The notes under the pieces: generated by a model
The model's input: the letters and a program-made list of their open reading frames with translations, nothing else
Databases searched by the model: none
Told to the model about the DNA's origin: nothing
Origin: Desulfobulbaceae bacterium
GTDB taxonomy: Bacteria > Desulfobacterota > Desulfobulbia > Desulfobulbales > Desulfocapsaceae
NCBI GenBank assembly: GCA_024640625.1
Contig: JAHEER010000018.1
Coordinates: 1-53,587, forward strand
Direction of reading: 5' to 3'
DNA: 53,587 bases
In this document: positions 18,813 through 26,516 of the stretch, piece by piece
Layout of the letters: each line of letters starts with the position of its first letter
Position numbering within the stretch: position 1 is the stretch's first letter
Position numbers and translations under genes: made by a program

Positions 18813-19376
18813 TCAGGCAAAGTTCCACTGCTGCCGGCAGATCACTTCCGACTCGGGTTTTCTGCTGCGCTCGCTTTTCTCTGAGTCAACATGCTTGTCG
18901 CTGAGTCCTTCCAGGGAACCCGGATATCCTATCGCAATCAGGGTAATAACGATGTAATCATCTGGTATACCGAACGCTTCTTTGACCACCAGGGGATCAA
19001 AACCGGCCATCGGGTGCGCATAGAGGCCCTCGTTGGTGGCCTGCAGCATCAGGTTTGCGGCGGCAAGACCGCAGCCGAAAAGGGCATAATCTCTGTTGTC
19101 GCTGAGTTTGGCGTCAAACTCCATCTTGGTCGCCAAAACGATCATCAGCGGCGCTTTTTTTGCCCAATAATTCCCTCCTGATAATGACTCGTGCAGTCGG
19201 GCCAACTCTTCTTCTTCTGATACCACCATAAATCGCCATGGTTGGCTGTTAAAGCAACTTGGCGCATAGGTGGCCGCGGTCATAATGCGCTGCACTACCG
19301 CATCATCGATTTTTTCCGACTTCAGGGCCCGCCTGGCTCTGCGTTCATCAATCTCCTTCAGTAACTCGTTCATCAT
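18813..19376 (-). CDS. Nitroreductase-family FMN protein
   Basis: A 187-residue nitroreductase-fold protein that probably binds FMN and reduces quinones or nitro compounds with NAD(P)H. The FMN-contacting segments are the N-terminal RRARRALKSEKI, the NSQPWRFMVV loop, and ALFGCGLAAANLMLQATNEG. FGIPDDYIVITLIAIGYPG is the conserved C-terminal part. The frame is open to 19445, but ATG 19376 (MMNELLKE) follows AGGAGCGA, the better start. It lies convergent with the aldolase and divergent from gntR; its place in the ula island may be incidental. Confidence 0.85.
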   Translation of the reverse strand: MMNELLKEIDERRARRALKSEKIDDAVVQRIMTAATYAPSCFNSQPWRFMVVSEEEELARLHESLSGGNYWAKKAPLMIVLATKMEFDAKLSDNRDYALFGCGLAAANLMLQATNEGLYAHPMAGFDPLVVKEAFGIPDDYIVITLIAIGYPGSLEGLSDKHVDSEKSERSRKPESEVICRQQWNFA

Positions 19377-19588
19377 TCGCTCCTGGTGTTGTGAGGTGTG
19401 ACTGCCTGGAATGTCAAAAGGCCATTGCAGACGAGGTTCGGTCAACTCTGGCAGAAGATAATCTTCCCTGTAAAAATGGCAATTGACCTGGGGCAGATGT
19501 CCCCCGATAAATGGCTATTAAAAGGCACCTCTCAGCACTAGCTTGATAGGCTCGCAGCATAACAAGCTGTTGAACAATCGTAAGAGGT

Positions 19589-19610
19589 GTGATATTTTAT
19601 CACATATAAC
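19589..19610. promoter_or_regulatory. Operator-like palindrome, site 2 (upstream of gntR)
   Basis: Arms GTGATATTT and ACATATAAC around TATC. A perfect overlapping dyad GTGATA-TTT-TATCAC is present. It ends 21 bases before the gntR start, as expected for autoregulation. Confidence 0.75.
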
Positions 19611-19631
19611 TGAAGGGTTGACAATAGAGCT

Positions 19632-20282
19632 ATGGCAATAGAAAAGATAAGCAGCGTCACGCTGCGCCAGAAAGTATATGATCAATTGCGGGCCTCCATC
19701 ACCGCTGCGGAATTGTTGCCGGGCCAGACAATCAGCCTGCGGGGCCTGGCAGATGAATTCGGCGTCAGCCTCCTTCCGGTCAGAGAAGCGGTGTGGCAGC
19801 TGGAGTCGGAAAAAATCCTTGTCGTCGAGAGCAATAAGCGGATCCAGGTCAACCAGTTGACCCGTGCAGAATTCGAAGAAGTGCTCAACCTCAGGTTGCT
19901 GCTTGAGTCCGAAGCGGTTGACAAGGCCTGCCAAAGGCACACGAAAAGCTCGATATCCAGGGTCAAACGTGCCTATCTGGCGATGGAAAAGCACGCCGGC
20001 ATCAATCACAGAAATTACATAAAGAAGAATGACGAATTTCATCATTCCATATATTCCTGTGCCCAATCTCCTCTGCTCATGGATCTCATCCAGAGACTGC
20101 TCGCCCGGGTTAATCCCTACATTTATCTCTACGCCATAGAGGGAAGAGATCTGACTAGTGCGCTTCAATGCCACCAGGATATGCTGTCCGGGTTTGCCGC
20201 AGGAGACAGCGGCAAAACAATTGCAGCTTTACATCGAGACCTGACCGATGCCGCCCGTGTGATAGTGAACAACCTGCAATGA
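19632..20282 (+). CDS. GntR-family regulator, FadR/FCD subfamily
   Basis: A 216-residue transcription factor. The N-terminal winged helix-turn-helix (about residues 8-75) shows LRQKVYDQLRASITAAELLPGQ and LRGLADEFGVSLLPVREAVWQLESE. The C-terminal all-helical FCD domain has the metal-ligand pattern: Asp and His in NDEFHHSIY, His in CHQDMLSGF, and His in ALHRDLTDA. FCD regulators usually sense sugar acids or other carboxylates. A palindrome lies 21 bases upstream and recurs before ulaG/aldolase and before the ABC importer, so this is the likely regulator of all three. An MFS gene follows 88 bases downstream. Confidence 0.92.
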   Translation: MAIEKISSVTLRQKVYDQLRASITAAELLPGQTISLRGLADEFGVSLLPVREAVWQLESEKILVVESNKRIQVNQLTRAEFEEVLNLRLLLESEAVDKACQRHTKSSISRVKRAYLAMEKHAGINHRNYIKKNDEFHHSIYSCAQSPLLMDLIQRLLARVNPYIYLYAIEGRDLTSALQCHQDMLSGFAAGDSGKTIAALHRDLTDAARVIVNNLQ

Positions 20283-20370
20283 ATGCCCCATTCCCAGTGG
20301 CAAAGCAATCGATGCGGCGGTACCGTTGTAGTTGAATTCTTCCTTGAACTGACCCCGACCTGTCCTCAGG

Positions 20371-21558
20371 ATGAGCCTTAATAAACCTTTCATTACTGTC
20401 GCCTCTTTCCTTGCCCTGGGCTGCAATGGATTAGTTATAACTTTTATGGGGGTAAGCCTGCCATCGTTGCAAAATCACTTTGAGATCGGTCTGGAGCAGG
20501 CCGGTACGCTGATGGCATTGTTTCAAGCAGGTTTTACAGTCTTTACACTCTTCGGGGGTATTTTAGCGGATCGTTTACCACGTGAATGGATCATTAGTGC
20601 CGGCAGCCTTGCCCTCGGTGCCGGGGCGCTGTTATTATGTATTGGGCCCTCATATTATTTTAGCCTGGCAGCAGCTTTGGCGATGGGAACGGGCATTGGC
20701 TTCATTCTCAGTGGGTCAAATACCCTGCTTGTCGGTTTATATCCCTCTCATAAGGGGGCAATACTAAATATTCATCACGTATTCTTTGGCATCGGCGCAA
20801 TTGTTGGTCCCGCTCTAATGGGTCTGTTGATTGTCCGAGGCAACCACTGGCAGGCAGGATATATCGGTGCGGCTTTTCTCCTCTTCCTGTTGGTACTTGT
20901 TTTTTCATTTTCCCCACATAAGGCTCCAGTACGGACCGATGGGCAGCCCCGAGGCCTTGGAAATTTTGTAAAGTTGCTCACCCAGGGGAGGTTTAAGATC
21001 ATCCTGCTAGTCAACTTTCTGACCATGGGAAGTCAAATTGTGGTGATGCTCTTTGGCACCATTTTTCTGGTCGAGGCTAAACATAGCTCAGTGGCCGCGG
21101 CGAGCGCAGCACTGTCGATATTTTCGATAGGTATCGTCTTGGGCCGAATGGCATGCAGCAGGCTTACACTCATCACAGGTAGCACCACAATTGTTTTGGC
21201 GCTGCTTTGGCTGCAGAGCATCGTCCTGTTCATCACCTGGCAGGGGAACGCCTGGTTGGCTCTGGCGGCCCTCGCGGCCAGTGGCTTTACCTTTTCCGGT
21301 ACCTACCCGACCTTGCTTGCCATCACCAGCAGTCTGTTTCCCAAACGTGATGGCATATCCTTGGGTGTATTGTCGACCATGGGTGGCCTGGGATCGATAC
21401 TTTTATGCTGGTTAACCGGTTTTGTTGCCGGCGTGAGCGATATAAGGACTGGATTTTCGATGACCATGATTGCCTGCTTTCTGGGATTGGTCATTTTTCA
21501 GATCAACTATCCAGCTCTGTCGAGATGGGAAAAGCAACGCCAGGAAGCACAGAGCTGA
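20371..21558 (+). CDS. MFS transporter (fucose permease-like)
   Basis: A 395-residue major facilitator protein with about twelve hydrophobic segments. The conserved loop between helices 2 and 3 reads GGILADRLPREW. The overall look (GTGIGFILSGSNTLLVGLYP, NIHHVFFGIGAIVGP, TFSGTYPTLLAITSSLFP) resembles the FucP/GlcP-type sugar permeases. It lies 88 bases after gntR on the same strand and is probably cotranscribed and regulated with it. It may be an alternative uptake or efflux route for the island's substrate or a metabolite of it. Confidence 0.85.
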   Translation: MSLNKPFITVASFLALGCNGLVITFMGVSLPSLQNHFEIGLEQAGTLMALFQAGFTVFTLFGGILADRLPREWIISAGSLALGAGALLLCIGPSYYFSLAAALAMGTGIGFILSGSNTLLVGLYPSHKGAILNIHHVFFGIGAIVGPALMGLLIVRGNHWQAGYIGAAFLLFLLVLVFSFSPHKAPVRTDGQPRGLGNFVKLLTQGRFKIILLVNFLTMGSQIVVMLFGTIFLVEAKHSSVAAASAALSIFSIGIVLGRMACSRLTLITGSTTIVLALLWLQSIVLFITWQGNAWLALAALAASGFTFSGTYPTLLAITSSLFPKRDGISLGVLSTMGGLGSILLCWLTGFVAGVSDIRTGFSMTMIACFLGLVIFQINYPALSRWEKQRQEAQS

Positions 21559-22051
21559 TCGCCTCCGCCCGGGCACGTGATTGAACTTTTTCGGCAGTGG
21601 CTGAAAAAGATAACCGGCTTTATCACAGAGACAGGTGGCGCATTGATAGTGGGCTCCTGAAGAAACAGGCAAATTCCAGGCGAGTTGTTGTCTGCCTAAA
21701 TCGTACTTTTTCTATAAGAGTACCAGCAAAATATCAGTGCAGATACATTGCGCGAGTATCTCCACAGAGCGTAATTTTCAGCCCTGTTCGCTGCCGATAT
21801 CTCAAGTATTATCAACTAATAACATCGCCTTTTTCGGGGGGCACATTTTTTCCTGAAAACCCCTGATAATGCTTGAACAGGGAGCATTTAAATGTTATAT
21901 GTAATCACATATAACTCTACAGCACGGCAAGAACCTAACTCATTGGTGGTGGTAATTCTCATGTCGGGTCGCCTTCCTTTTCCTACTCTTTGTTACGTGT
22001 ATCTGGGAATTTTAAAGTATCTTGCGGGTAAAACCACACGGGAGAGCAATT
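21559..22051. other. Intergenic control region of the ABC importer
   Basis: Nearly 500 bases without a credible gene. It contains the most symmetric copy of the shared palindrome (21894-21915) and the GGGAGAG Shine-Dalgarno of the ATPase gene. No terminator for the MFS gene was recognised. Confidence 0.55.
21894..21915. promoter_or_regulatory. Operator-like palindrome, site 3 (ABC importer)
   Basis: Perfect 9-bp arms GTTATATGT / ACATATAAC with spacer AATC. It lies about 140 bases before the first gene of the importer operon. This is the best-formed of the three copies and supports including the importer in the GntR regulon. Confidence 0.8.
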
Positions 22052-23140
22052 GTGTCTGAAATAATCTTGGAGAATGTGGTCAAGCGTTATGGGAATGTCG
22101 CCGTAATAGATGGTTTGAACCTCACCATGGAAGACAATGAGTTTACCGTTCTGGTCGGTCCTTCGGGGTGTGGTAAATCGACTACTTTGCGGATGATTGC
22201 CGGCTTGGAAACCGTCACCTCAGGCGAGATATATATCGGTGGCAAACCAGTTTCACACCTGGAGCCCAAGGATAGGGACATCGCCATGGTGTTTCAGGAT
22301 TACGCTCTTTATCCGCACATGAATGTGGCCAAAAACATGTCATTTGCGCTGCGCCTGGCGCGACAGTCAAAAACTGAGATTGACAAGCGGGTCAAAAAGG
22401 TGGCTGAGATGCTGGGTATTGAACCGCTGCTGGCCAGAAAACCCGCCCAGCTCTCAGGCGGTCAGCGCCAGCGGGTCGCCATGGGGCGGGCCTTGGTGAG
22501 AGATTCGGGTACCTTTCTGTTCGATGAGCCGTTATCTAATCTCGATGCGAAACTTCGTGCTCAGATGCGGGCGGAATTGGCCCTGATGAGACAGCGGCTT
22601 GAAAAAAACATGGTGTACGTCACCCATGATCAGGTTGAGGCCATGACGCTGGGCGACCGGATCGTGGTTATGCACCAGGGCATTATTCAGCAGCAAGGGA
22701 CGGCCGAAGAGCTCTATAAAAAGCCGGTCAACAAATTCGTTGCCGGCTTTCTCGGTTCCCCACCGATGAACTTTTTTGATGGGATCCTCGGTGAGTCAGA
22801 GGGGCAACTAATGGTGAGCGGTGACGGTTTTACCCTGCCGTTGCCTGATGAAGTTAAAGCAAGAATTCAGGCACGATCGGAAAAGGCTGTAACAGTGGGA
22901 ATCCGACCTTCTGCCTTCCTGCTGTCACCTGCAAGCGGTCGCCAGGTGCAGCTCGAGCTTCCTATAATTCTCTCCGAATATATTGGCAGTCAGTCGGTCA
23001 TTGTCTCGAATCTTGGCGGCCAGCAGATTCTCATCGAGGTGGGGTCAGACACCCCCCTGACAGCGAATGAAGTTCTCAGTTTTGCGATCGATCCAGAGAG
23101 CATTTACCTCTTTGATGCAGAGGCAGAGGTAGCGTTGTAA
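22052..23140 (+). CDS. Sugar ABC importer ATPase (UgpC/MalK type)
   Basis: A 362-residue nucleotide-binding subunit energising sugar uptake. Walker A GPSGCGKST, Q-loop VFQDYALYPHM, signature LSGGQRQR, Walker B FLFDEPLSNLDAK and H-loop YVTHDQVEAMTLGDR are all intact. A C-terminal TOBE-type regulatory domain (about 240-362) marks the MalK/UgpC class. The frame is open from 22022, but GTG 22052 with GGGAGAG upstream is the better start (V-S-E-I-I-L-E-N). It is first in the operon with the binding protein and two permeases, an order typical of CUT1 importers. Confidence 0.95.
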   Translation: MSEIILENVVKRYGNVAVIDGLNLTMEDNEFTVLVGPSGCGKSTTLRMIAGLETVTSGEIYIGGKPVSHLEPKDRDIAMVFQDYALYPHMNVAKNMSFALRLARQSKTEIDKRVKKVAEMLGIEPLLARKPAQLSGGQRQRVAMGRALVRDSGTFLFDEPLSNLDAKLRAQMRAELALMRQRLEKNMVYVTHDQVEAMTLGDRIVVMHQGIIQQQGTAEELYKKPVNKFVAGFLGSPPMNFFDGILGESEGQLMVSGDGFTLPLPDEVKARIQARSEKAVTVGIRPSAFLLSPASGRQVQLELPIILSEYIGSQSVIVSNLGGQQILIEVGSDTPLTANEVLSFAIDPESIYLFDAEAEVAL

Positions 23141-23183
23141 TCCGGAAATTGAATAACCCAAACCATTAATTGAGGAGGAAGCT

Positions 23184-24530
23184 ATGTTTGATCATCTGAA
23201 AAAGACATTGGTAACAGCAGCGCTTGTAGGAGTGAGTGCTGGCATTATGTCAACAACCGTGCATGCGGCAGATCCTTATGAGCCGTACAAAGGAACGACC
23301 CTGGTGGTAAACTTCCCGGCCCATCCTCATTACGATGCGGTTATGAAGGTGATTCCCAAGTTCACTGAAGAGACCGGTATCAAGGTAGAGGTCGACCAGC
23401 TGCAATATCTGGCCATGCGGCAGAAACAGTCTCTGGAACTAACCAAGCCCAGAGGCGACTATGATCTTCTGGCCTACGTCGTTTTTTCCAAGGCTGATTA
23501 TGTTCCGGCTGGCCAGCTTGAACCTTTGGCTCCGTTCTTTATGAATCCGAAACTTGCCGATCCCAACTACGACCCTGAGGATCTGATTACCGGATACATG
23601 CAGAATATTGGCGTGGCCGGCGGTAAAAAAGGATACCTGCCGGGACCCACAGGAGCCCTTTATGGCGTTCCTTTTGGCTCTGAAACTTCCGTACTCGGCT
23701 ATCGCAAGGACATTTTTGAAAAGCACAACCTGAAGGTCCCTGAAACCTATGACGAACTCCTGGAGCTGGTCTGCAAAATTCCGGAACTCGAGCCCGGAAT
23801 GGGCGGTCTGACCTCACGTGGTGCGTCCGGCCATCAGGTATCTCACGCTTTTCTGCTCCACCTGGCGCCGCTCGGAGGCAGCGTCTATGATGATCAGTGG
23901 AACCCGATCGTCAACAACGAGGCCGGGGTTAAAGCCGGCGAGGCTCTGAAAAAGATCCTGGAGTGCGGCCCGGAGGGTGGCACTTCCTTCGGTTTTGCCG
24001 AAATGAAAAACGCCTTCCTGCAGGGCAATGCGGCCATGTTCTTGGACTCTACCGTTGTTGCCGGAGAGGTTGATGATCCCGAAAAATCAAAAATCGTCGG
24101 TAAGGTCGGCTGGGCCATGCATCCCGAGGGCGTGCGCCGCGGCTCCCAGACTGGTGGGTTCGGTATCGGCATCCCGAGTAATGCCCAGAACAAAGAGGCC
24201 GCCTTTTTACTGCTGCAATGGCTGACCTCGAAACGGGTTGACAAAATGATCGCACTGGAAGGCGGCAACCCGAGCCGTTTTTCCACCCATGAGGACCCTG
24301 ACGTAAATGCAAAATATCCTCACATGAAAACTTTTGCCGAAGCGCTGAAGTATGCCGATCCGGACTGGCGACCCATCATCCCGACCTGGGGCGAGGTCAA
24401 CAATGAGCTCGGCACGACCCTTTCCAAGGCACTGACGGGTGATATGAGTGTCAAAGAGGCCTTGGATATAGTTGCCGAACGGGCCCGGGCAATCCAGGAG
24501 AAGGCCGGCTACTATACCTGGCAGCAGTAA
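23184..24530 (+). CDS. CUT1-type sugar ABC substrate-binding protein
   Basis: A 448-residue extracellular solute-binding protein family 1 member, periplasmic. The signal peptide runs over about residues 1-28 with a probable cut after VHA. The mature protein has the usual hinge features, including VVNFPAHPHYDAVMKVIPKFTEETGIKV, YGVPFGSETSVLGYRKDIFEK and a C-terminal LDIVAERARAIQEKAG. It carries no lipobox Cys. The ligand cannot be read from sequence; the operator shared with ulaG suggests L-ascorbate or a related sugar acid. AGGAGG precedes the ATG. Confidence 0.93.
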   Translation: MFDHLKKTLVTAALVGVSAGIMSTTVHAADPYEPYKGTTLVVNFPAHPHYDAVMKVIPKFTEETGIKVEVDQLQYLAMRQKQSLELTKPRGDYDLLAYVVFSKADYVPAGQLEPLAPFFMNPKLADPNYDPEDLITGYMQNIGVAGGKKGYLPGPTGALYGVPFGSETSVLGYRKDIFEKHNLKVPETYDELLELVCKIPELEPGMGGLTSRGASGHQVSHAFLLHLAPLGGSVYDDQWNPIVNNEAGVKAGEALKKILECGPEGGTSFGFAEMKNAFLQGNAAMFLDSTVVAGEVDDPEKSKIVGKVGWAMHPEGVRRGSQTGGFGIGIPSNAQNKEAAFLLLQWLTSKRVDKMIALEGGNPSRFSTHEDPDVNAKYPHMKTFAEALKYADPDWRPIIPTWGEVNNELGTTLSKALTGDMSVKEALDIVAERARAIQEKAGYYTWQQ

Positions 24531-24557
24531 GCCAAGCCGGCTCGATTGTTAGTATGA

Positions 24558-24589
24558 CTGCCGGGAGTCGGAGATACGGCGCCCGGCAG
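24558..24589 (+). repeat. Intercistronic hairpin after the binding-protein gene
   Basis: Perfect 8-bp GC-rich arms CTGCCGGG / CCCGGCAG with a 16-base loop between the binding protein and the first permease. There is no T run. It is likely to protect the upstream mRNA and raise binding protein over permease. Confidence 0.6.
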
Positions 24590-24630
24590 CAGTCTGAGAG
24601 CGATGATGTTGGCGTAAAGGAGTGTTGCAG

Positions 24631-25548
24631 ATGAAACCGACAAGATTCTTGAACAGAGCCACACCGTACCTTTTTCTGGCCCCTGCCGGTATCATTCTGC
24701 TCTTTGCGCTTCTTTATCCCATCGGCTATCTCACGATGGCCAGTTTTTTCGACTGGCGTATGGGGACACCTTTTGCTGATGCGGTATTCTACGGTTTTAA
24801 AAACTATGCCTGGATCCTGAATGATCCCAATTTCCATGAATCCTTCATGGTGACCATCACTTTTGCCTCTACCGTGGTAGTTCTGGAAATGGTCATCGGC
24901 GTGGGTCTGGCTCTGATGCTTGAGCGGCCCATTCGCGGGATGTCTGTGTTTCGGACCATTTTCATCTTGCCGATGATGATCGCTCCGATCGTCGTCGGCC
25001 TGGTCTGGCGCTACATGTATAACCCGCAGTTCGGCATTTTCAACAAGACCCTCAAGAAATGGGGGTTTGAACCAATCCCCTGGCTGTCCTCGCCAGACTG
25101 GGCCTTACCCTCGGTTATCATTGCCGACATCTGGCAGTGGACGCCCTTTATTTTCATTCTATCCCTGGCGGCGCTTCAATCTCTGCCCCGATCTTCTCTG
25201 GAGGCGGCCCGCATCGACGGGGCATCCGAGTGGCAGCAGATTATCTATATTAAAATACCGCTGATGATGCCGGTTCTGGTTGTTGCGGCTTTGCTTCGGA
25301 TGATTGATGCCTTCAAGGTGCTGGAAGTTATTTTCATCATGACCAATGGCGGCCCGGGACTATCTACGGAAATTATGTCGCTGCAGATCTACAAGACGGC
25401 CTTTGTCAGTTGGGAGCTTGGCAGGGCTGCCGCGCTTTCAAATATTTTACTTGTCATAGTTCTGGTGATAACGCTGACCATGTTTCTCTATACCAAGGCC
25501 AGAGATGCCCGGATGGCCCGGATTCAAGCAGCAGTCGAACAGTATTGA
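24631..25548 (+). CDS. Sugar ABC importer permease 1 (MalF/UgpA type)
   Basis: A 305-residue inner-membrane permease with six membrane segments. The EAA loop that contacts the ATPase reads EAARIDGASEWQQIIYIKIPLMMPVL. The N-terminal FLAPAGIILLFALLYPIGYL is typical of UgpA-like proteins. ATG 24631 is preceded by AAAGGAG; an in-frame GTG three codons earlier is less likely. The second permease starts 10 bases after its stop. Confidence 0.94.
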   Translation: MKPTRFLNRATPYLFLAPAGIILLFALLYPIGYLTMASFFDWRMGTPFADAVFYGFKNYAWILNDPNFHESFMVTITFASTVVVLEMVIGVGLALMLERPIRGMSVFRTIFILPMMIAPIVVGLVWRYMYNPQFGIFNKTLKKWGFEPIPWLSSPDWALPSVIIADIWQWTPFIFILSLAALQSLPRSSLEAARIDGASEWQQIIYIKIPLMMPVLVVAALLRMIDAFKVLEVIFIMTNGGPGLSTEIMSLQIYKTAFVSWELGRAAALSNILLVIVLVITLTMFLYTKARDARMARIQAAVEQY

Positions 25549-25558
25549 GGAGATACCG

Positions 25559-26389
25559 ATGAAAGAATACTCCAAAACCAATACTGCGGTCTTTTACCTC
25601 ATTCTCATTTGTCTGAGCTTGATGTCGCTGGGGCCCATAGTTCTGATGCTGCTTACCTCGTTAAAATTGAAAGTGGATATATTTAACGAGGTCTCGACTT
25701 TTATTTTCATGCCGACTCTGAAGAATTACAGTTCGGTTTTACATGATCCCTCCTTGATGCGCTATCTAGGTAATTCTCTATACGTCGGTTTGATTTCGAC
25801 ACTACTTACCCTGGTGATGGGATGTATGGCTGCCTATGCCATCGTTCGCTTCCGGTTCATGGGGAGGGATGCGGTTTCCCTGACCACCCTGCTCATGAGA
25901 ATGATTCCGCCGGCGGTCTTGACGGTACCGGTGTTTGCCATCTGGACGTTTCAGTACCAGTTGGGCAATAACCTGCATGGCCTGATTCTGGTTTACGTGG
26001 CCATCAATCTTCCTTTTGTCATCTGGATCCTGCAAAGCTTCATTGAACAGGTGCCAATTCAGCTGGAGGAGGCTGCCCGGGTCGACGGGGCCAATCCCTT
26101 TCAGGTATTCTTTCTGGTCGTCCTGCCTGTTATAAAACCGGGACTGGCGGCGGCGGCAATTTTCACCTTTCGCATCGCCTGGAATGAATTCATCCTGGCA
26201 CTGGTGCTGACCAATCGGGCAACGAGAACCACACCGGTCCATATTTCTCTGTTTTTGACCGAACATAATATCGATTGGGGACAGATTATGGCCATGGGCA
26301 TGCTGATCGCCATACCGCCGATAATCTTCACTTTCGTTGCCTCCAAGCAGATCATTACCGGCATGACGGCGGGAGCGGTGAAAGGCTAA
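25559..26389 (+). CDS. Sugar ABC importer permease 2 (MalG/UgpE type)
   Basis: A 276-residue permease that pairs with the upstream one. The EAA loop is LEEAARVDGANPFQVFFLVVLPVIKPGL. The N-terminal membrane helix is followed by a periplasmic stretch (FIFMPTLKNYSSVLHDP), then five more helices. The frame is open from 25505, but ATG 25559 with GAGGAGATACCG in front is the start. It ends the operon; a terminator follows. Confidence 0.95.
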   Translation: MKEYSKTNTAVFYLILICLSLMSLGPIVLMLLTSLKLKVDIFNEVSTFIFMPTLKNYSSVLHDPSLMRYLGNSLYVGLISTLLTLVMGCMAAYAIVRFRFMGRDAVSLTTLLMRMIPPAVLTVPVFAIWTFQYQLGNNLHGLILVYVAINLPFVIWILQSFIEQVPIQLEEAARVDGANPFQVFFLVVLPVIKPGLAAAAIFTFRIAWNEFILALVLTNRATRTTPVHISLFLTEHNIDWGQIMAMGMLIAIPPIIFTFVASKQIITGMTAGAVKG

Positions 26390-26447
26390 CTGGTGCAGAC
26401 CGTTTTTTCATCGCCTCCGCTGGAATAGGGTTGCCTTTCAAAAAGAT

Positions 26448-26479
26448 AAAGGGTTTTCGGCCCCAACCGAGAACCCTTT
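26448..26479. terminator. Bidirectional terminator between importer operon and MFS gene
   Basis: A 13-bp stem (arms AAAGGGTTTTCGG and CCGAGAACCCTTT, one G-U pair) with loop CCCCAA, flanked by A-rich and T-rich sequence, between convergent genes. Confidence 0.85.
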
Positions 26480-26516
26480 ACTATTGTGGTCGGGGGGAAG
26501 GATGAAGAACTGTGGC

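Noticed and set aside
19618..19623. TTGACA as a -35 box for gntR
   Set aside because: It lies 9 bases before the start codon, too close to drive this gene; it is probably chance.
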